DNA of 64,000 nucleotides from Bradyrhizobium canariense (GTDB lineage: Bacteria; Pseudomonadota; Alphaproteobacteria; Rhizobiales; Xanthobacteraceae), in assembly GCF_018130465.1 (NCBI RefSeq), contig NZ_JAFCKJ010000005.1, positions 248,001 to 312,000 on the forward strand. The letters run 5' to 3'. Shown here piece by piece: positions 26,165 to 35,227 of the stretch. The notes below the pieces were generated by a model. It did not search any database, was not told where the DNA came from, and saw only the letters and a list, made by a program, of their open reading frames with translations. Position 1 is the stretch's first letter, and the number at the start of each line of letters is the position of its first letter. The position numbers were made by a program, and so were the translations under genes.

Positions 26165-26821
26165 ATGACGACATCTGCGAAGCGCCACAGCACGCCGCCG
26201 GTTGCGGCAAACGATCGAAGCGGCCCCGCCGCGAGCCCGCGGATCAAGCTCTACAAGCGGCGGATTGCGATCCGCCATGCCGACCCGCAAGCCGGCGAAC
26301 GGCTGCTGGCCGAGGCGCTCGGCGTCGCCGACCGCGACGCGCTGCATGGGCTCCTCAGGCAGTTGGTGAAGGCCAGCGTGGCCGGACGGAAGCCCGATGA
26401 AGCCAATCTCGCCTTCATGATCTCGATGGTGAAGAGCATCGCGCCGAAGGATTCGATCGAAGCCATGCTGGCGGTGCAGATGGTGTCCGTTCACGCGGCG
26501 GCGATGCGCTCCGCCTGCCGCCTCGCCCTCACCGACGACATTCCGCAGCAGGAGAGCCTCACACGCGCACTGACCCGGCTGGCCCGCACCTTCGCAAGCC
26601 AGGTCGAGGCACTCAGCCGCCACCGCAACAACGGCGAGCGCGCGATCACGGTCCGGAATTTGTCGGTGCAGGACGGCGGCAGGGCGATCGTGGGCAACGT
26701 GACCCAGCACGCGAGCATGATCGTCGCGGAGCCGAACGCCGCGACAGCTGCAGGAATGGTCCCGCCGCGCGAGGCATGTGAATGCGAACAGGGCGAATCC
26801 TGGCAAGGCGCCCACGCATGA
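26165..26821 (+). CDS. Conserved hypothetical protein
   Basis: About 218 residues from the ATG at 26165, the first with plausible protein composition. The N-terminal 40 residues are basic and low in structure; residues 45-160 look helical (EANLAFMISMVKSIAPKD, VHAAAMRSACRLAL, ARTFASQVEAL). No transmembrane segment or catalytic motif is seen. It overlaps the next gene in an ATGA arrangement, so the pair is translationally coupled. Function unknown. The longer open frame upstream lies in repeat-like DNA. Confidence 0.6.
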   Translation: MTTSAKRHSTPPVAANDRSGPAASPRIKLYKRRIAIRHADPQAGERLLAEALGVADRDALHGLLRQLVKASVAGRKPDEANLAFMISMVKSIAPKDSIEAMLAVQMVSVHAAAMRSACRLALTDDIPQQESLTRALTRLARTFASQVEALSRHRNNGERAITVRNLSVQDGGRAIVGNVTQHASMIVAEPNAATAAGMVPPREACECEQGESWQGAHA

Positions 26822-27099
26822 GCGGCGATCACATCCGCAACACGGGCGCGATGATGACGAGCCCGCGCTGTGGCGCCAGGACGCGCAGCGGCACCACCTG
26901 CAGCGCACCTGCGGTGCACGGCAAGTCCCGCTGCCGCATGCACGGCGGCGCACGGAGATCAGGCGCGCCGAGGGGAAATCAGAATGCGCGGACGCACGGC
27001 GGATTCACGCAGGACGGGATTGCGGAACGACGGGCGATCCGGGCGTTGCTGGGCGAGACGGAGAAGCTGCTGGTCGAGATGAAGTCAGTGGCTGACTGA
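26818..27099 (+). CDS. HGG-motif small hypothetical protein
   Basis: A 93-residue protein that starts inside the stop of the previous gene. It carries CGARTRSGTTCSAP, RCRMHGG and GAPRGNQNARTHG, the pattern of a widespread small family with a Cys/Cys/Cys/His-rich core followed by HGG. The Cys and His residues suggest a metal site. Similar proteins occur both in chromosomes and phages; the role is unknown. A nucleic-acid-related function with its partner is possible but not shown. Confidence 0.65.
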   Translation: MSGDHIRNTGAMMTSPRCGARTRSGTTCSAPAVHGKSRCRMHGGARRSGAPRGNQNARTHGGFTQDGIAERRAIRALLGETEKLLVEMKSVAD

Positions 27100-27163
27100 G
27101 GGATCGGTCGGCCGAAGCCAAGTTTCAGACGTCCATGACTATTAACGGACCATGTTAGGCAAA

Positions 27164-27183
27164 ATGATCCATTTATGGATCAT
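27164..27183. promoter_or_regulatory. Perfect 20-bp palindrome upstream of opgGH
   Basis: ATGATCCAT and ATGGATCAT form perfect 9-base arms around TT. The site is 230 bases before the opgG start in a 314-base gap with no gene. The lack of a U-run and its symmetry argue for a protein-binding site rather than a terminator. The bound factor is unknown. Confidence 0.45.
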
Positions 27184-27341
27184 CTCGTTGACGCGGCGAG
27201 GGAAATGGCAGCAGGAGCGACGATGTACCTGATCGTCGCTAGGCCACCGGTGAGTTCTGGCCAAGTCTTGTGATCTGACATCGTAGCCAAGCCGCACCTG
27301 TGCCGAATCGCAAAAGGCCACAGGGAAAAAGCTGCAAAACA

Positions 27342-27358
27342 GTTCCAATCTTTGGAAC
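27342..27358. promoter_or_regulatory. Second palindrome upstream of opgGH
   Basis: GTTCCAA, TCT, TTGGAAC: perfect 7-base arms with a 3-base centre, 55 bases before the opgG start codon. Its position in the probable leader suggests an operator or an RNA hairpin near the translation start region. Confidence 0.42.
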
Positions 27359-27413
27359 CCTCCTGTGGGCAGTGCGTTGCACCGTCGCCGGCAGTAACTG
27401 CGGGGGCGTCAAC

Positions 27414-28922
27414 TTGAATCGTAGACATTTTCTGGCTGCTTCCGCGGTGCCGCTCGCCACCATGGCGGCGCCCGGATTTTTCAACTCTAGTCGGGCGGAG
27501 CAGGCGCCGTTCGACAGGTCAGTCGTTCGGCAGATGGCGCGTGACCTCGCCGGCAAAGCGTACAAGGCGCCCGAGAACAAGCTTCCGGACAATCTCAAGG
27601 ACCTTGACTACGACCGCTACCGATCGATCCGCTTTTCGCCGGAGCGTGCGCTCTGGCATGGCGAGAAATTGCCGTTCGAGGCGCAATTCTTCCATCGCGG
27701 ATTTTTCTACACCAACAGGGTCGACATTTACGAAGTCAAGGACGGCCAGGCGACACGGATCGCCTACCAGCCGGACCAATTCTCATTCGGGGAGATTCAG
27801 CCACCGGCCCCGGGGGCCGACCTCGGCTTTGCGGGATTCCGTCTCCATGCTCCCCTCAACAAACCAGACTATTACGACGAGGTATGCGTCTTTCTGGGAG
27901 CGAGCTACTTCCGGGCTGTCGCCAAAGGCGAATTGTACGGCCTGTCCGCGCGTGGCCTGTCCATCAACACCGGAGAGCCCAAGGGCGAGGAGTTTCCGCA
28001 GTTCAAGACGTTCTGGATCGAGAAGCCAGCGCCCAACGCCGGCTCCATCGTCGTTCACGCGCTGCTTGACAGCGAAAGCGCCGCCGCAGCCTATCGGTTT
28101 ACAATTCGTCCGGGTGACACGACCGTGTTCGACGTCGAAATGGCCATCTACCCACGAGTCGATCTGGTCCATGCAGGCCTCGCACCGATGACGAGCATGT
28201 TCTTCTTCGGGCCGAACGATCGAAAGGACGTCGACGACTTTCGCCCGTCGGTTCATGATTCCGACGGTTTGGCAATGCTCAACGGCAGGACCGAGGAGCT
28301 CTGGCGGCCGCTGCACAATCCCAAGGATCTGCAGATCAGTTCATTCGCTGATCTCAACCCCCGCGGCTTCGGCTTGATGCAGCGCCAAAGGGATTTTTCC
28401 GCTTATCAGGATCTGGAGTCCAGGTTCGAGCGACGTCCAAGCCTGTGGGCGGAGCCGATCGGCGATTGGGGCGAAGGTTCGGTGCAGTTGCTCGAGATCC
28501 CGACCAAGGAAGAAGTTCACGACAACATCGCGGCCTTTTGGCAGCCCAAGGCAGGCCTGCAGGCCAAGGGTGAGCATACCTACACTTATCGCTTGCACTG
28601 GGGACCCGACGCCCCGAAGCCAATAGCCTTGGCAAGATTCGTCCGCACCGGCATCGGCGCCAGAGGTGATAGCGCCGCAATATTCGTGCTCGATGTGGCT
28701 GGTGACAGGCTGAAAACAGTCGATCCGAAGGCCCTTCGCGGCGTGGTGACGGCGGAAAAGGCCAAAATCCAAAACATCGTCACGCAGCCGAACCCGGCGA
28801 TGGGCGGATGGCGCTTGAGTTTCGAGATTGCGAAGGAAAAGAACCCGGTCGAGATTCGTGCATCGCTCATGCAGGAGAATGAACCGGTATCGGAGGTCTG
28901 GGTCTATAGATGGGCACCCTGA
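27414..28922 (+). CDS. opgG: Periplasmic glucan biosynthesis protein OpgG/MdoG
   Basis: About 502 residues from a TTG codon at 27414. This start gives a twin-arginine signal (NRRHFLAASAVPLATMAAP), so export by Tat is expected, as for OpgD-type members; no in-frame ATG fits. The mature protein has the MdoG fold with FDRSVVRQMARDLA, YDRYRSIRFSPERALW, FFHRGFFYTNRVDI, SEVWVYRWAP. It works in the periplasm on backbone structure or branching of osmoregulated glucans. It overlaps opgH by 13 bases. Which of OpgG and OpgD it is closer to cannot be settled by eye. Confidence 0.88.
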   Translation: MNRRHFLAASAVPLATMAAPGFFNSSRAEQAPFDRSVVRQMARDLAGKAYKAPENKLPDNLKDLDYDRYRSIRFSPERALWHGEKLPFEAQFFHRGFFYTNRVDIYEVKDGQATRIAYQPDQFSFGEIQPPAPGADLGFAGFRLHAPLNKPDYYDEVCVFLGASYFRAVAKGELYGLSARGLSINTGEPKGEEFPQFKTFWIEKPAPNAGSIVVHALLDSESAAAAYRFTIRPGDTTVFDVEMAIYPRVDLVHAGLAPMTSMFFFGPNDRKDVDDFRPSVHDSDGLAMLNGRTEELWRPLHNPKDLQISSFADLNPRGFGLMQRQRDFSAYQDLESRFERRPSLWAEPIGDWGEGSVQLLEIPTKEEVHDNIAAFWQPKAGLQAKGEHTYTYRLHWGPDAPKPIALARFVRTGIGARGDSAAIFVLDVAGDRLKTVDPKALRGVVTAEKAKIQNIVTQPNPAMGGWRLSFEIAKEKNPVEIRASLMQENEPVSEVWVYRWAP

Positions 28923-31048
28923 ACACGGTCCAAGAACCGGGTGCGAGCGTTGCCCTGCACGGATTCCTTCCACAGGAATCGCCGCTGGATATGCCGGTCC
29001 AGCCGTTGCGGCAGTCGCCCCCGCGGGCCTTCGCGGGCAATTCCACCAAAGCAGGACTACGACGGGCCTTCATCTTCGCCGGTACCGGAGCGATGACAAT
29101 GGCCGGCTGCTACGAAATGTACGACGTCCTTAGGGTCGGCGGCGTCACCGTCCTGGAGTCCATCATCCTTGCTCTGTTCGTCCTGCTGTTCGCCTGGATC
29201 GCCTTCTCGTTTGTTTCCAACGTCGCTGGATTCTTTCAGCTCATGCTTCGAACTCGGGACGCACTCGGCATCGATCCCGAGGCGCCCTTGCCGGAGATCC
29301 GCGGCCGGACCGCCATGTTGCTGCCCACCTATAACGAAGACCCCTATCACATCTTCGCGAGGCTGCGGGCCATCTGCGAATCAGTCGATGAAACCGGCCA
29401 AGCCGAAAAGTTTGACTGGTTCGTCCTGAGCGACACCACGGATCCGGCGATCTGGGTCGCCGAAGAAATGTGCTTCCTGCGACTTCGGCAAGAAGTGACC
29501 TGCGCCACCGTCTTCTACCGTCACCGCCCTGAGAACACCGCGCGCAAGTCGGGCAACATCGAGGATTGGGTCAAGCGCTTCGGCGCCGACTACGAGTGCA
29601 TGCTGATTCTGGACGCCGACAGCTTGATGACGGGTGACACCATCGTGCGGCTTGCCGCCGCCATGGATCAGCATCCAAAAGTCGCGCTGATCCAGACTCT
29701 CCCGATCGTCGTCAACGCCAAGACCTTGTTTGCGCGATCTCAGCAATTTGCCGGGCGGCTTTACGGGCCATTGATCGCAGCCGGTATTGCCTGGTGGCAC
29801 GGTTCGGAAGGCAATTACTGGGGGCACAACGCGATCATCCGGGTCCGCGCCTTTGCCCAATATGCCGGACTTCCCGAATTGAAGGGACGCAAACCGTTCG
29901 GCGGACACATTCTAAGCCACGACTTCATCGAGGCCGCGCTGATGCGGCGCGGCGGCTGGGCCGTCCATATGGCGGCCACGCTTGGCGGCAGTTTCGAGGA
30001 ATGTCCGCCCACACTGCTGGAGTTTGCCGCGCGCGACCGGCGCTGGTGCCAAGGCAATCTGCAGCATCTGGCGGTGCTTCCGTCACATGGCCTCCATTGG
30101 ATTTCGCGGCTCCACCTTTTGACCGGAATAGGATCGTACCTCACTGCCCCGCTCTGGCTGATGTTTCTGGTGGTCGGAATTCTGGTCTCGCTTCAGGCTC
30201 AGTTCGTCAGGCCGGAGTATTTTCCGAAGGGGTTTTCGCTGTTTCCGACCTGGCCCGCGCAAGATCCAATTCTGGCGGCATGGGTGTTCGTCGGCACGAT
30301 GGCAATGCTGATCGCGCCCAAGCTGCTTGCCTACATCGTCTTGTTAACGCATGGCGGCGCACGAAGGAAATTCGGCAGCTCTCTCCGGGTGCTGGCCGGT
30401 ATCATCGCCGAAACCTTTCTTTCGGCACTTTCCGCGCCGGTCATGATGATCTTTCAATCGTCAGCCGTCGGAGCGAACTTGATGGGCCGCGATGCCGGAT
30501 GGCAGGTCCAACGCCGAGATGATGGAGCCGTGCCGGCCCGGTATTTGCTGCGCAGATATTCGGCGCCGACATTTTTCGGAATAGCCATGGCCCTGAGCGC
30601 GTACGCGGTGTCACTACCGCTTCTGCTCTGGATGACGCCGGTTATCCTGGGTCTGCTGCTGGCGATTCCGATGGGCGCATTTTCCTCTTCGTCCGGTATC
30701 CCTCTCGCTTCTTCTCTGTTCCGGACGCCTGAAGACATAGCGCCACCAGCGGTCATCATTCGGGCCAACGAGCTCGCCAGTGGCGCAGAAGCCACCATCT
30801 CCTGTCCCTTTCTCGAACTTCGGCGCAACGAAATCTTGCGCGAGGCGCATTTGATCAATCAGAGCGGTCAGCGGCCGCGCGGCCGCGGCGAGGTCGATGC
30901 CCATCTTGCGATTGCACGTGCCAAGATCGAGGATGCGGAGTCATTCGAAGACGCGGTCGGCTATTTGACTCAGCGGGAAAAGTTCGCCGTTCTGAAGTCG
31001 CCTGCAATTCTGATGCCTCTTCTGCAACTGCCTCAGCGCACTTCCTAG
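28910..31048 (+). CDS. opgH: Glucans biosynthesis glucosyltransferase H
   Basis: A 712-residue inner-membrane GT2 glycosyltransferase. Two N-terminal helices (about 55-115) precede the catalytic domain, which shows MLLPTYNEDP (136-145), the DADS metal-binding motif at 235-238, SHDFIE at 336-341 with the general base and RRWCQGN at 377-383. Several C-terminal helices form the export channel. It polymerises glucose from UDP-glucose while passing the glucan to the periplasm. Its start lies inside the opgG end, so the two are coupled. It is convergent with the histidine kinase gene, overlapping by 4 bases. Confidence 0.93.
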   Translation: MGTLNTVQEPGASVALHGFLPQESPLDMPVQPLRQSPPRAFAGNSTKAGLRRAFIFAGTGAMTMAGCYEMYDVLRVGGVTVLESIILALFVLLFAWIAFSFVSNVAGFFQLMLRTRDALGIDPEAPLPEIRGRTAMLLPTYNEDPYHIFARLRAICESVDETGQAEKFDWFVLSDTTDPAIWVAEEMCFLRLRQEVTCATVFYRHRPENTARKSGNIEDWVKRFGADYECMLILDADSLMTGDTIVRLAAAMDQHPKVALIQTLPIVVNAKTLFARSQQFAGRLYGPLIAAGIAWWHGSEGNYWGHNAIIRVRAFAQYAGLPELKGRKPFGGHILSHDFIEAALMRRGGWAVHMAATLGGSFEECPPTLLEFAARDRRWCQGNLQHLAVLPSHGLHWISRLHLLTGIGSYLTAPLWLMFLVVGILVSLQAQFVRPEYFPKGFSLFPTWPAQDPILAAWVFVGTMAMLIAPKLLAYIVLLTHGGARRKFGSSLRVLAGIIAETFLSALSAPVMMIFQSSAVGANLMGRDAGWQVQRRDDGAVPARYLLRRYSAPTFFGIAMALSAYAVSLPLLLWMTPVILGLLLAIPMGAFSSSSGIPLASSLFRTPEDIAPPAVIIRANELASGAEATISCPFLELRRNEILREAHLINQSGQRPRGRGEVDAHLAIARAKIEDAESFEDAVGYLTQREKFAVLKSPAILMPLLQLPQRTS

Positions 31049-32187
31049 CTTTGGTGCTCATGCCGGACGTGGTCCTGCGAGCGTTGTCGAAGGGGCATCA
31101 CGAAGGTGAAGCAAGTTTCCTCGCGTGTTGAGCTGACGGTCAGCCTACCCTCATGGGCTTTAGCTATCTGCGCCGCAATGTGAAGACCCAGGCCAAGACC
31201 TTGCCGACTGGCGCGCACCTCCCCCCGGAAGAACGGCTCGAACAGCTTGGCCATGGCTGCCTCAGGTATGGGTTCGCCGTCGTTCGCGACTGACAGCCTG
31301 AACAACCCGTCTTCCGTCACGGCGCGCACGCGAACCGGCTCGTTGGACGAGCCATGGCTGAGCGCGTTGCCGACGAGGTTGGACACCAGCTGACCTATTC
31401 GGCTCCTGTCGCAATCGACGGGAACGTCGATCGCATATTCGGCTTCGATCAGGCGACCGGGCGAAGCCAACCGCAGCTCGTCGATCACCTGGTGCAGCAC
31501 GGGCTCAAGCAGTTTGCTTGCATTGCGATCGAGCGCGATGCCACCACCGAGACGCCCCCGCGCGAAGTCGAGCACGTTGTCGATCAGTCCCGCCATCCGC
31601 AGAACGGTCGTCTCCAACATCGCGATGACCTGATGCTCCTTGTCGCTCTTTGCCTCGCGACCGAGGATGCGGGCCCCGGCACTTATCGAAGCCAGAGGAT
31701 TTCGGAGGTCATGGCCGAGCACCGCGATGAACTGCTCGCGCAATTCCGAAGTCTCGCGTTCGCTTTCCAGATTGGTCTTTGCGACGTCGCGCGCCTGCAG
31801 AAGCTCACGCTCGTAGCGTCGCCGATCGGTGGCCTTGATCAACGCCAGGCGGGTGAACAGCGCCTTGCCGGCGGCATCCCGCCCCTCGCGAGCGTTCGCA
31901 ATCATCTGGAGCGGCTCGCCCGCGGCCGTGACCATATCGATCGCAAACTCGTCGTAGGAGCCCTGCATCCGCAGCAGCGGCGCTATGTGGGTTTCAAAAT
32001 AGATGCGACCTGCCATGTTCAGGAAGTCGCTGAACCGTTTGCCTCCCATATGTTCCGCGGTGTGGCCGATCCAGCCGAGAAGCGTCTTGTTCACGCGTTG
32101 GATGCGCCCATTGGGCAGCAGAGTGATGTACGCGCACGGAGCGTTCTCGAACATGTCCTCGAAATCGTCGATCCGCGCTTCATCCAC
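31045..32187 (-). CDS. PAS-domain sensor histidine kinase
   Basis: A 380-residue soluble kinase with no transmembrane segment. An N-terminal PAS domain (about residues 9-125: MFENAPCAYITLLPNGRI, VNKTLLGWIGHT) is followed by a coiled coil (125-155), a dimerisation domain with phosphoacceptor His159 in LGHDLRNPL, and an ATPase domain with QLVSNLVGNALSHG and GLGLGLHIA. No response regulator adjoins. It starts 8 bases after the stop of an RsbQ-like hydrolase, which links it to a possible small-molecule receptor, by analogy with RsbQ and the PAS protein RsbP in Bacillus. Confidence 0.88.
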   Translation of the reverse strand: MDEARIDDFEDMFENAPCAYITLLPNGRIQRVNKTLLGWIGHTAEHMGGKRFSDFLNMAGRIYFETHIAPLLRMQGSYDEFAIDMVTAAGEPLQMIANAREGRDAAGKALFTRLALIKATDRRRYERELLQARDVAKTNLESERETSELREQFIAVLGHDLRNPLASISAGARILGREAKSDKEHQVIAMLETTVLRMAGLIDNVLDFARGRLGGGIALDRNASKLLEPVLHQVIDELRLASPGRLIEAEYAIDVPVDCDRSRIGQLVSNLVGNALSHGSSNEPVRVRAVTEDGLFRLSVANDGEPIPEAAMAKLFEPFFRGEVRASRQGLGLGLHIAAQIAKAHEGRLTVSSTREETCFTFVMPLRQRSQDHVRHEHQS

Positions 32188-32195
32188 CGGAAGCC

Positions 32196-32984
32196 TCAGA
32201 CAAAACTTCGCATCGCCGCGACGACTTCATCGGGCGCGCTGAGATTGGGGCAATGGCCGGTCGCCTCAAGGAAGACGATCTCGCTGTTCGGGATTGCGCG
32301 ATTGACGAATTCGCCAACCGGTCTCGACGCGATAATGTCGTCGCTGCACTGAAGGATCAGCGTCGGGACATCGACTTTACCGAGGTCCGCGCGGTTGTCG
32401 GACTTGAACGTGACCCGGGCGAATGCCTTGGCGATGTCCGGATCAGTTCGGCAGAAACTGTTGGTCAATTCCTGGCCAAGCTCGGGCCGATCGGGATTGC
32501 CCATGATCGCGGGTGCCATCTGTACCGACCAGCCCATGTGATTGGAGTCGAGGAACTGAAGAAGTTCGTCGATTTGTTTCTCGGTGAAGCCGCCAAAATA
32601 GTCGCCGTCGTCGATGTACCGCGGCGAAGGACCGACCAGCACGAGCTTGCCGAACATGCCCGGCGCCTTCTGCGCCGCCAGCACGCCGATCATGCTGCTG
32701 ACCGAATGGCCCACAAATACAGCATCAGCCAGACCAAGCTCGCGCCCGATCTCGACGACATCGTCGGCATAGCCCGTCAATGACGAGTATTTCTCCTTGT
32801 CGTAAGCTTTCAGGTCTGAACCGCCCGCCCCGACGTGGTCGAAGAGGACCGTCTTGAACTCGCTTGCGAAGGCAGGCTCCACGAACCGCCACATGTTCTG
32901 GTCACAGCCGAAGCCATGGGCAAAGATCATGCTACGCCCGCCCGATCCGCCAAGGTGCACGTTGTTTCGTTCGATCGCGCTCAT
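32196..32984 (-). CDS. RsbQ-like alpha/beta hydrolase
   Basis: A 262-residue hydrolase closely resembling Bacillus RsbQ and the plant D14/KAI2 receptors. Shared segments include FAHGFGCDQNMW, VGHSVSSMIG with nucleophile Ser94, SFCRTDPDIAK, LILQCSDDIIA with the acid at Asp215/216 and ATGHCPNLSAPDE with His244. In Bacillus RsbQ is needed for the PAS phosphatase RsbP to sense energy stress. Here the same gene is immediately followed by a PAS histidine kinase, so it probably delivers or generates the signal for that kinase (inference). Confidence 0.88.
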   Translation of the reverse strand: MSAIERNNVHLGGSGGRSMIFAHGFGCDQNMWRFVEPAFASEFKTVLFDHVGAGGSDLKAYDKEKYSSLTGYADDVVEIGRELGLADAVFVGHSVSSMIGVLAAQKAPGMFGKLVLVGPSPRYIDDGDYFGGFTEKQIDELLQFLDSNHMGWSVQMAPAIMGNPDRPELGQELTNSFCRTDPDIAKAFARVTFKSDNRADLGKVDVPTLILQCSDDIIASRPVGEFVNRAIPNSEIVFLEATGHCPNLSAPDEVVAAMRSFV

Positions 32985-33172
32985 GGCTTCTCCCGAACGG
33001 CGGAACTTTTCCGACGGTCAGCCAAACTTAGCACCGGTGCGCTTTTGGGCGCCAGCTAACGATTGGCTGCGAAGCCATTCCCGAACGGAATGGAACCTCC
33101 GTAAGTACGGTGCCGGGGCGGCACTGCGCAAGACGGCCGGCGCCATATCCGGCGCCGGCCGTCTGCCGCCCG

Positions 33173-34120
33173 CTACTGCGCCCTATCCGAGGTCCAGCCC
33201 TTGTACTCGCCGACATTGTCGCGCGTCACGAGTTTCGATGGCAGCAGTTCGACTGGGGAAGCCGGCTTCTGGCCGTTGAGGATGCCGACGCCGACCTGCA
33301 CGGCGCGGCGGGCCATGAAGAACGGGTCCTGCGAGGCGGAGGCCTGGATCTGCGCCGCCTGCGGGTCCTTGAGGGCGGCTTCGATGTCGGGCGCGCCGTC
33401 GACCGCGGTGATGACGATACCGGTGCGCTGCTGCTGGCGCGCGGCGAGGTCGGTGCCGATCGCCTGCGGATCGTTGATGGCGAAGATGGCGTCGATCTTG
33501 GCGAAGCGGGTCAGATAGCCCTGCGCCACCGTGAGGCCGCCTTCGCGCGAGCCCTTGCCGTCCTGGTCGTTGGACAGGACCTTGATGCCGGGATTCTTGC
33601 CGAGCACGTTCTTGCAGCCGACGACCCGGTCGATCACCGCGGAAACCTGCGGGCCGTTCTCGATGATGACGTCGCCTTTGCCCCCCAGCTTGTCGACGAT
33701 GTACTGGCAGGAGATCTCGCCGGCCTGGACGTTGTTGGTGGTCACCGTGGCGTCGGCGCCGTCGGCCGCGGTGTCGACGGCAACGACGACGATGCCGGCG
33801 GCCTGCGCCTTCTTGATCGCAGGGCCGACCGCCTTGGGATCGCCGGGATTGAGCAGGATCAGGTCGACGCCGGCTGCGATGAAATTGTCGATCTGGGTCA
33901 CCTGCTTGCCGAGATCATATTCGAAGCCGACGGTGGTGATCTTCACATTGGGGTTGGTCTTCTTGGCCTCGAACTCGGCGCCCTTCGACAACGCGACGAA
34001 GAACGGATTGCCGAGCGAGCCCAGCGAAATGCCGATCGACTTGAGCTCCTTGGCGAAGGACGGCGCGGAGCTCAGGACGAGCGCCATCGCGGCGCCGGCA
34101 AACGACATCGTCTTCAACAT
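33173..34120 (-). CDS. Sugar ABC transporter substrate-binding protein (RbsB type)
   Basis: A 315-residue periplasmic binding protein of the ribose/galactose class. A signal peptide ends after SFA at residue 23. The mature part begins KSIGISLGSLGNPFFVALSKGAE and continues with FIAAGVDLILLNPGDP and VVVAVDTAADGADATVTTNN. It captures a pentose or related sugar for the permease and ATPase encoded on the same strand upstream in transcription order (36755 to 34187). The presence of xylulokinase nearby suggests a sugar entering as a ketopentose (inference). Confidence 0.88.
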   Translation of the reverse strand: MLKTMSFAGAAMALVLSSAPSFAKELKSIGISLGSLGNPFFVALSKGAEFEAKKTNPNVKITTVGFEYDLGKQVTQIDNFIAAGVDLILLNPGDPKAVGPAIKKAQAAGIVVVAVDTAADGADATVTTNNVQAGEISCQYIVDKLGGKGDVIIENGPQVSAVIDRVVGCKNVLGKNPGIKVLSNDQDGKGSREGGLTVAQGYLTRFAKIDAIFAINDPQAIGTDLAARQQQRTGIVITAVDGAPDIEAALKDPQAAQIQASASQDPFFMARRAVQVGVGILNGQKPASPVELLPSKLVTRDNVGEYKGWTSDRAQ

Positions 34121-34186
34121 TGGCTTCCTCCCTGGTCTGTTTGAATTTCCGCCACGACGACCAGTTGTCGTAACGGATCCATGGTT

Positions 34187-35227
34187 TTACGTGCGCGCCG
34201 AGCCCTGCAGCCGATAGCGGTCCAGCGCCACCGCGCCGATGATCACCAGGCCCTTGATCACATATTGCCAGACGTCGGATACGCCGATCAGGATCAGGCC
34301 GTTCGACAACACCGCAATGATCAGCGCGCCGACCAGCGTTCCCCAGATCGAGCCGATGCCGCCGACAAACGAGGTGCCGCCCAGGATCACGGCGGTGATG
34401 GCGTCGAGCTCGTAGGACTGGCCGAGTTGCAGGCCGTTGGCTGCGTACAGGCGCGCCGCCTGCATCGCCCCGCCGAGGCCCGCGAGCAGGCCGGACACGC
34501 CATAGACGAAGATCAGTACGGCCCAGACCTTGATGCCGGCGAGCCGCGCCGCGCTCTCATTGCCGCCGACCGCGTAGATGTGCACCCCGAGCACGGTGCG
34601 CTTGAGCACCAGCCACGACACCAGGATGACCAATAGCGCGATCACCCAGAGCCAGGGAATCGACAATACGCCGGGAATGAGGGTCAAAGCGCCGTTGCCG
34701 ATGAAGGCATAGGGGATTGACGGATTGAACACCGTGGTGTCGGCGCCGAGCAGGCGCGCCGCTCCGCGCACGGCGGTCAACGACCCCAGCGTGACGATGA
34801 AGGGCGGCAGCCGCAACAGCGCGATCAAGGCGCCGTTGAGAATGCCGAAGACGGCACCGGTGAGCACCGCGGCCGGCAGCCACAGCGCCCCGAGATCGGG
34901 GAATTTGGAGATGATCAGCCCGGCCATCGCCGCCGCCGCCAGAATGGAGCCGACCGAAAGGTCGATGCCGCCGGTGAGGATGACGAAGGTCATGCCTGCG
35001 GCCAGCACGGTATTGACCGCGGACTGCTGCACCACGATGCCGATGTTCTGGCCGGTGAAGAAGCGGCCGTCCGACAGCACGTGAAAGCCGATGGACAGCA
35101 ACAGCAGCACCGGCAGCATGCCGACCGCGCGAATGATCATCCGCGTACGCTGCCGCTTCGTCTCCTGCGCGGCGGCAAGACCGGACGCGGCGGGGGCGGC
35201 CTTTGCGGAAGCGCCGTTCTCAGGCAT
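34187..35227 (-). CDS. Sugar ABC transporter permease (RbsC type)
   Basis: A 346-residue membrane protein with about ten helices. Typical features are the substrate-binding segment [21 protein letters not shown], the helix ending [21 protein letters not shown] and the C-terminal [22 protein letters not shown]. The start lies inside the end of the ATPase gene (8-base overlap), so they are coupled. A polar N-terminal tail precedes the first helix. It forms the membrane channel for the RbsB-type receptor encoded downstream. Confidence 0.9.
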   Translation of the reverse strand: MPENGASAKAAPAASGLAAAQETKRQRTRMIIRAVGMLPVLLLLSIGFHVLSDGRFFTGQNIGIVVQQSAVNTVLAAGMTFVILTGGIDLSVGSILAAAAMAGLIISKFPDLGALWLPAAVLTGAVFGILNGALIALLRLPPFIVTLGSLTAVRGAARLLGADTTVFNPSIPYAFIGNGALTLIPGVLSIPWLWVIALLVILVSWLVLKRTVLGVHIYAVGGNESAARLAGIKVWAVLIFVYGVSGLLAGLGGAMQAARLYAANGLQLGQSYELDAITAVILGGTSFVGGIGSIWGTLVGALIIAVLSNGLILIGVSDVWQYVIKGLVIIGAVALDRYRLQGSART

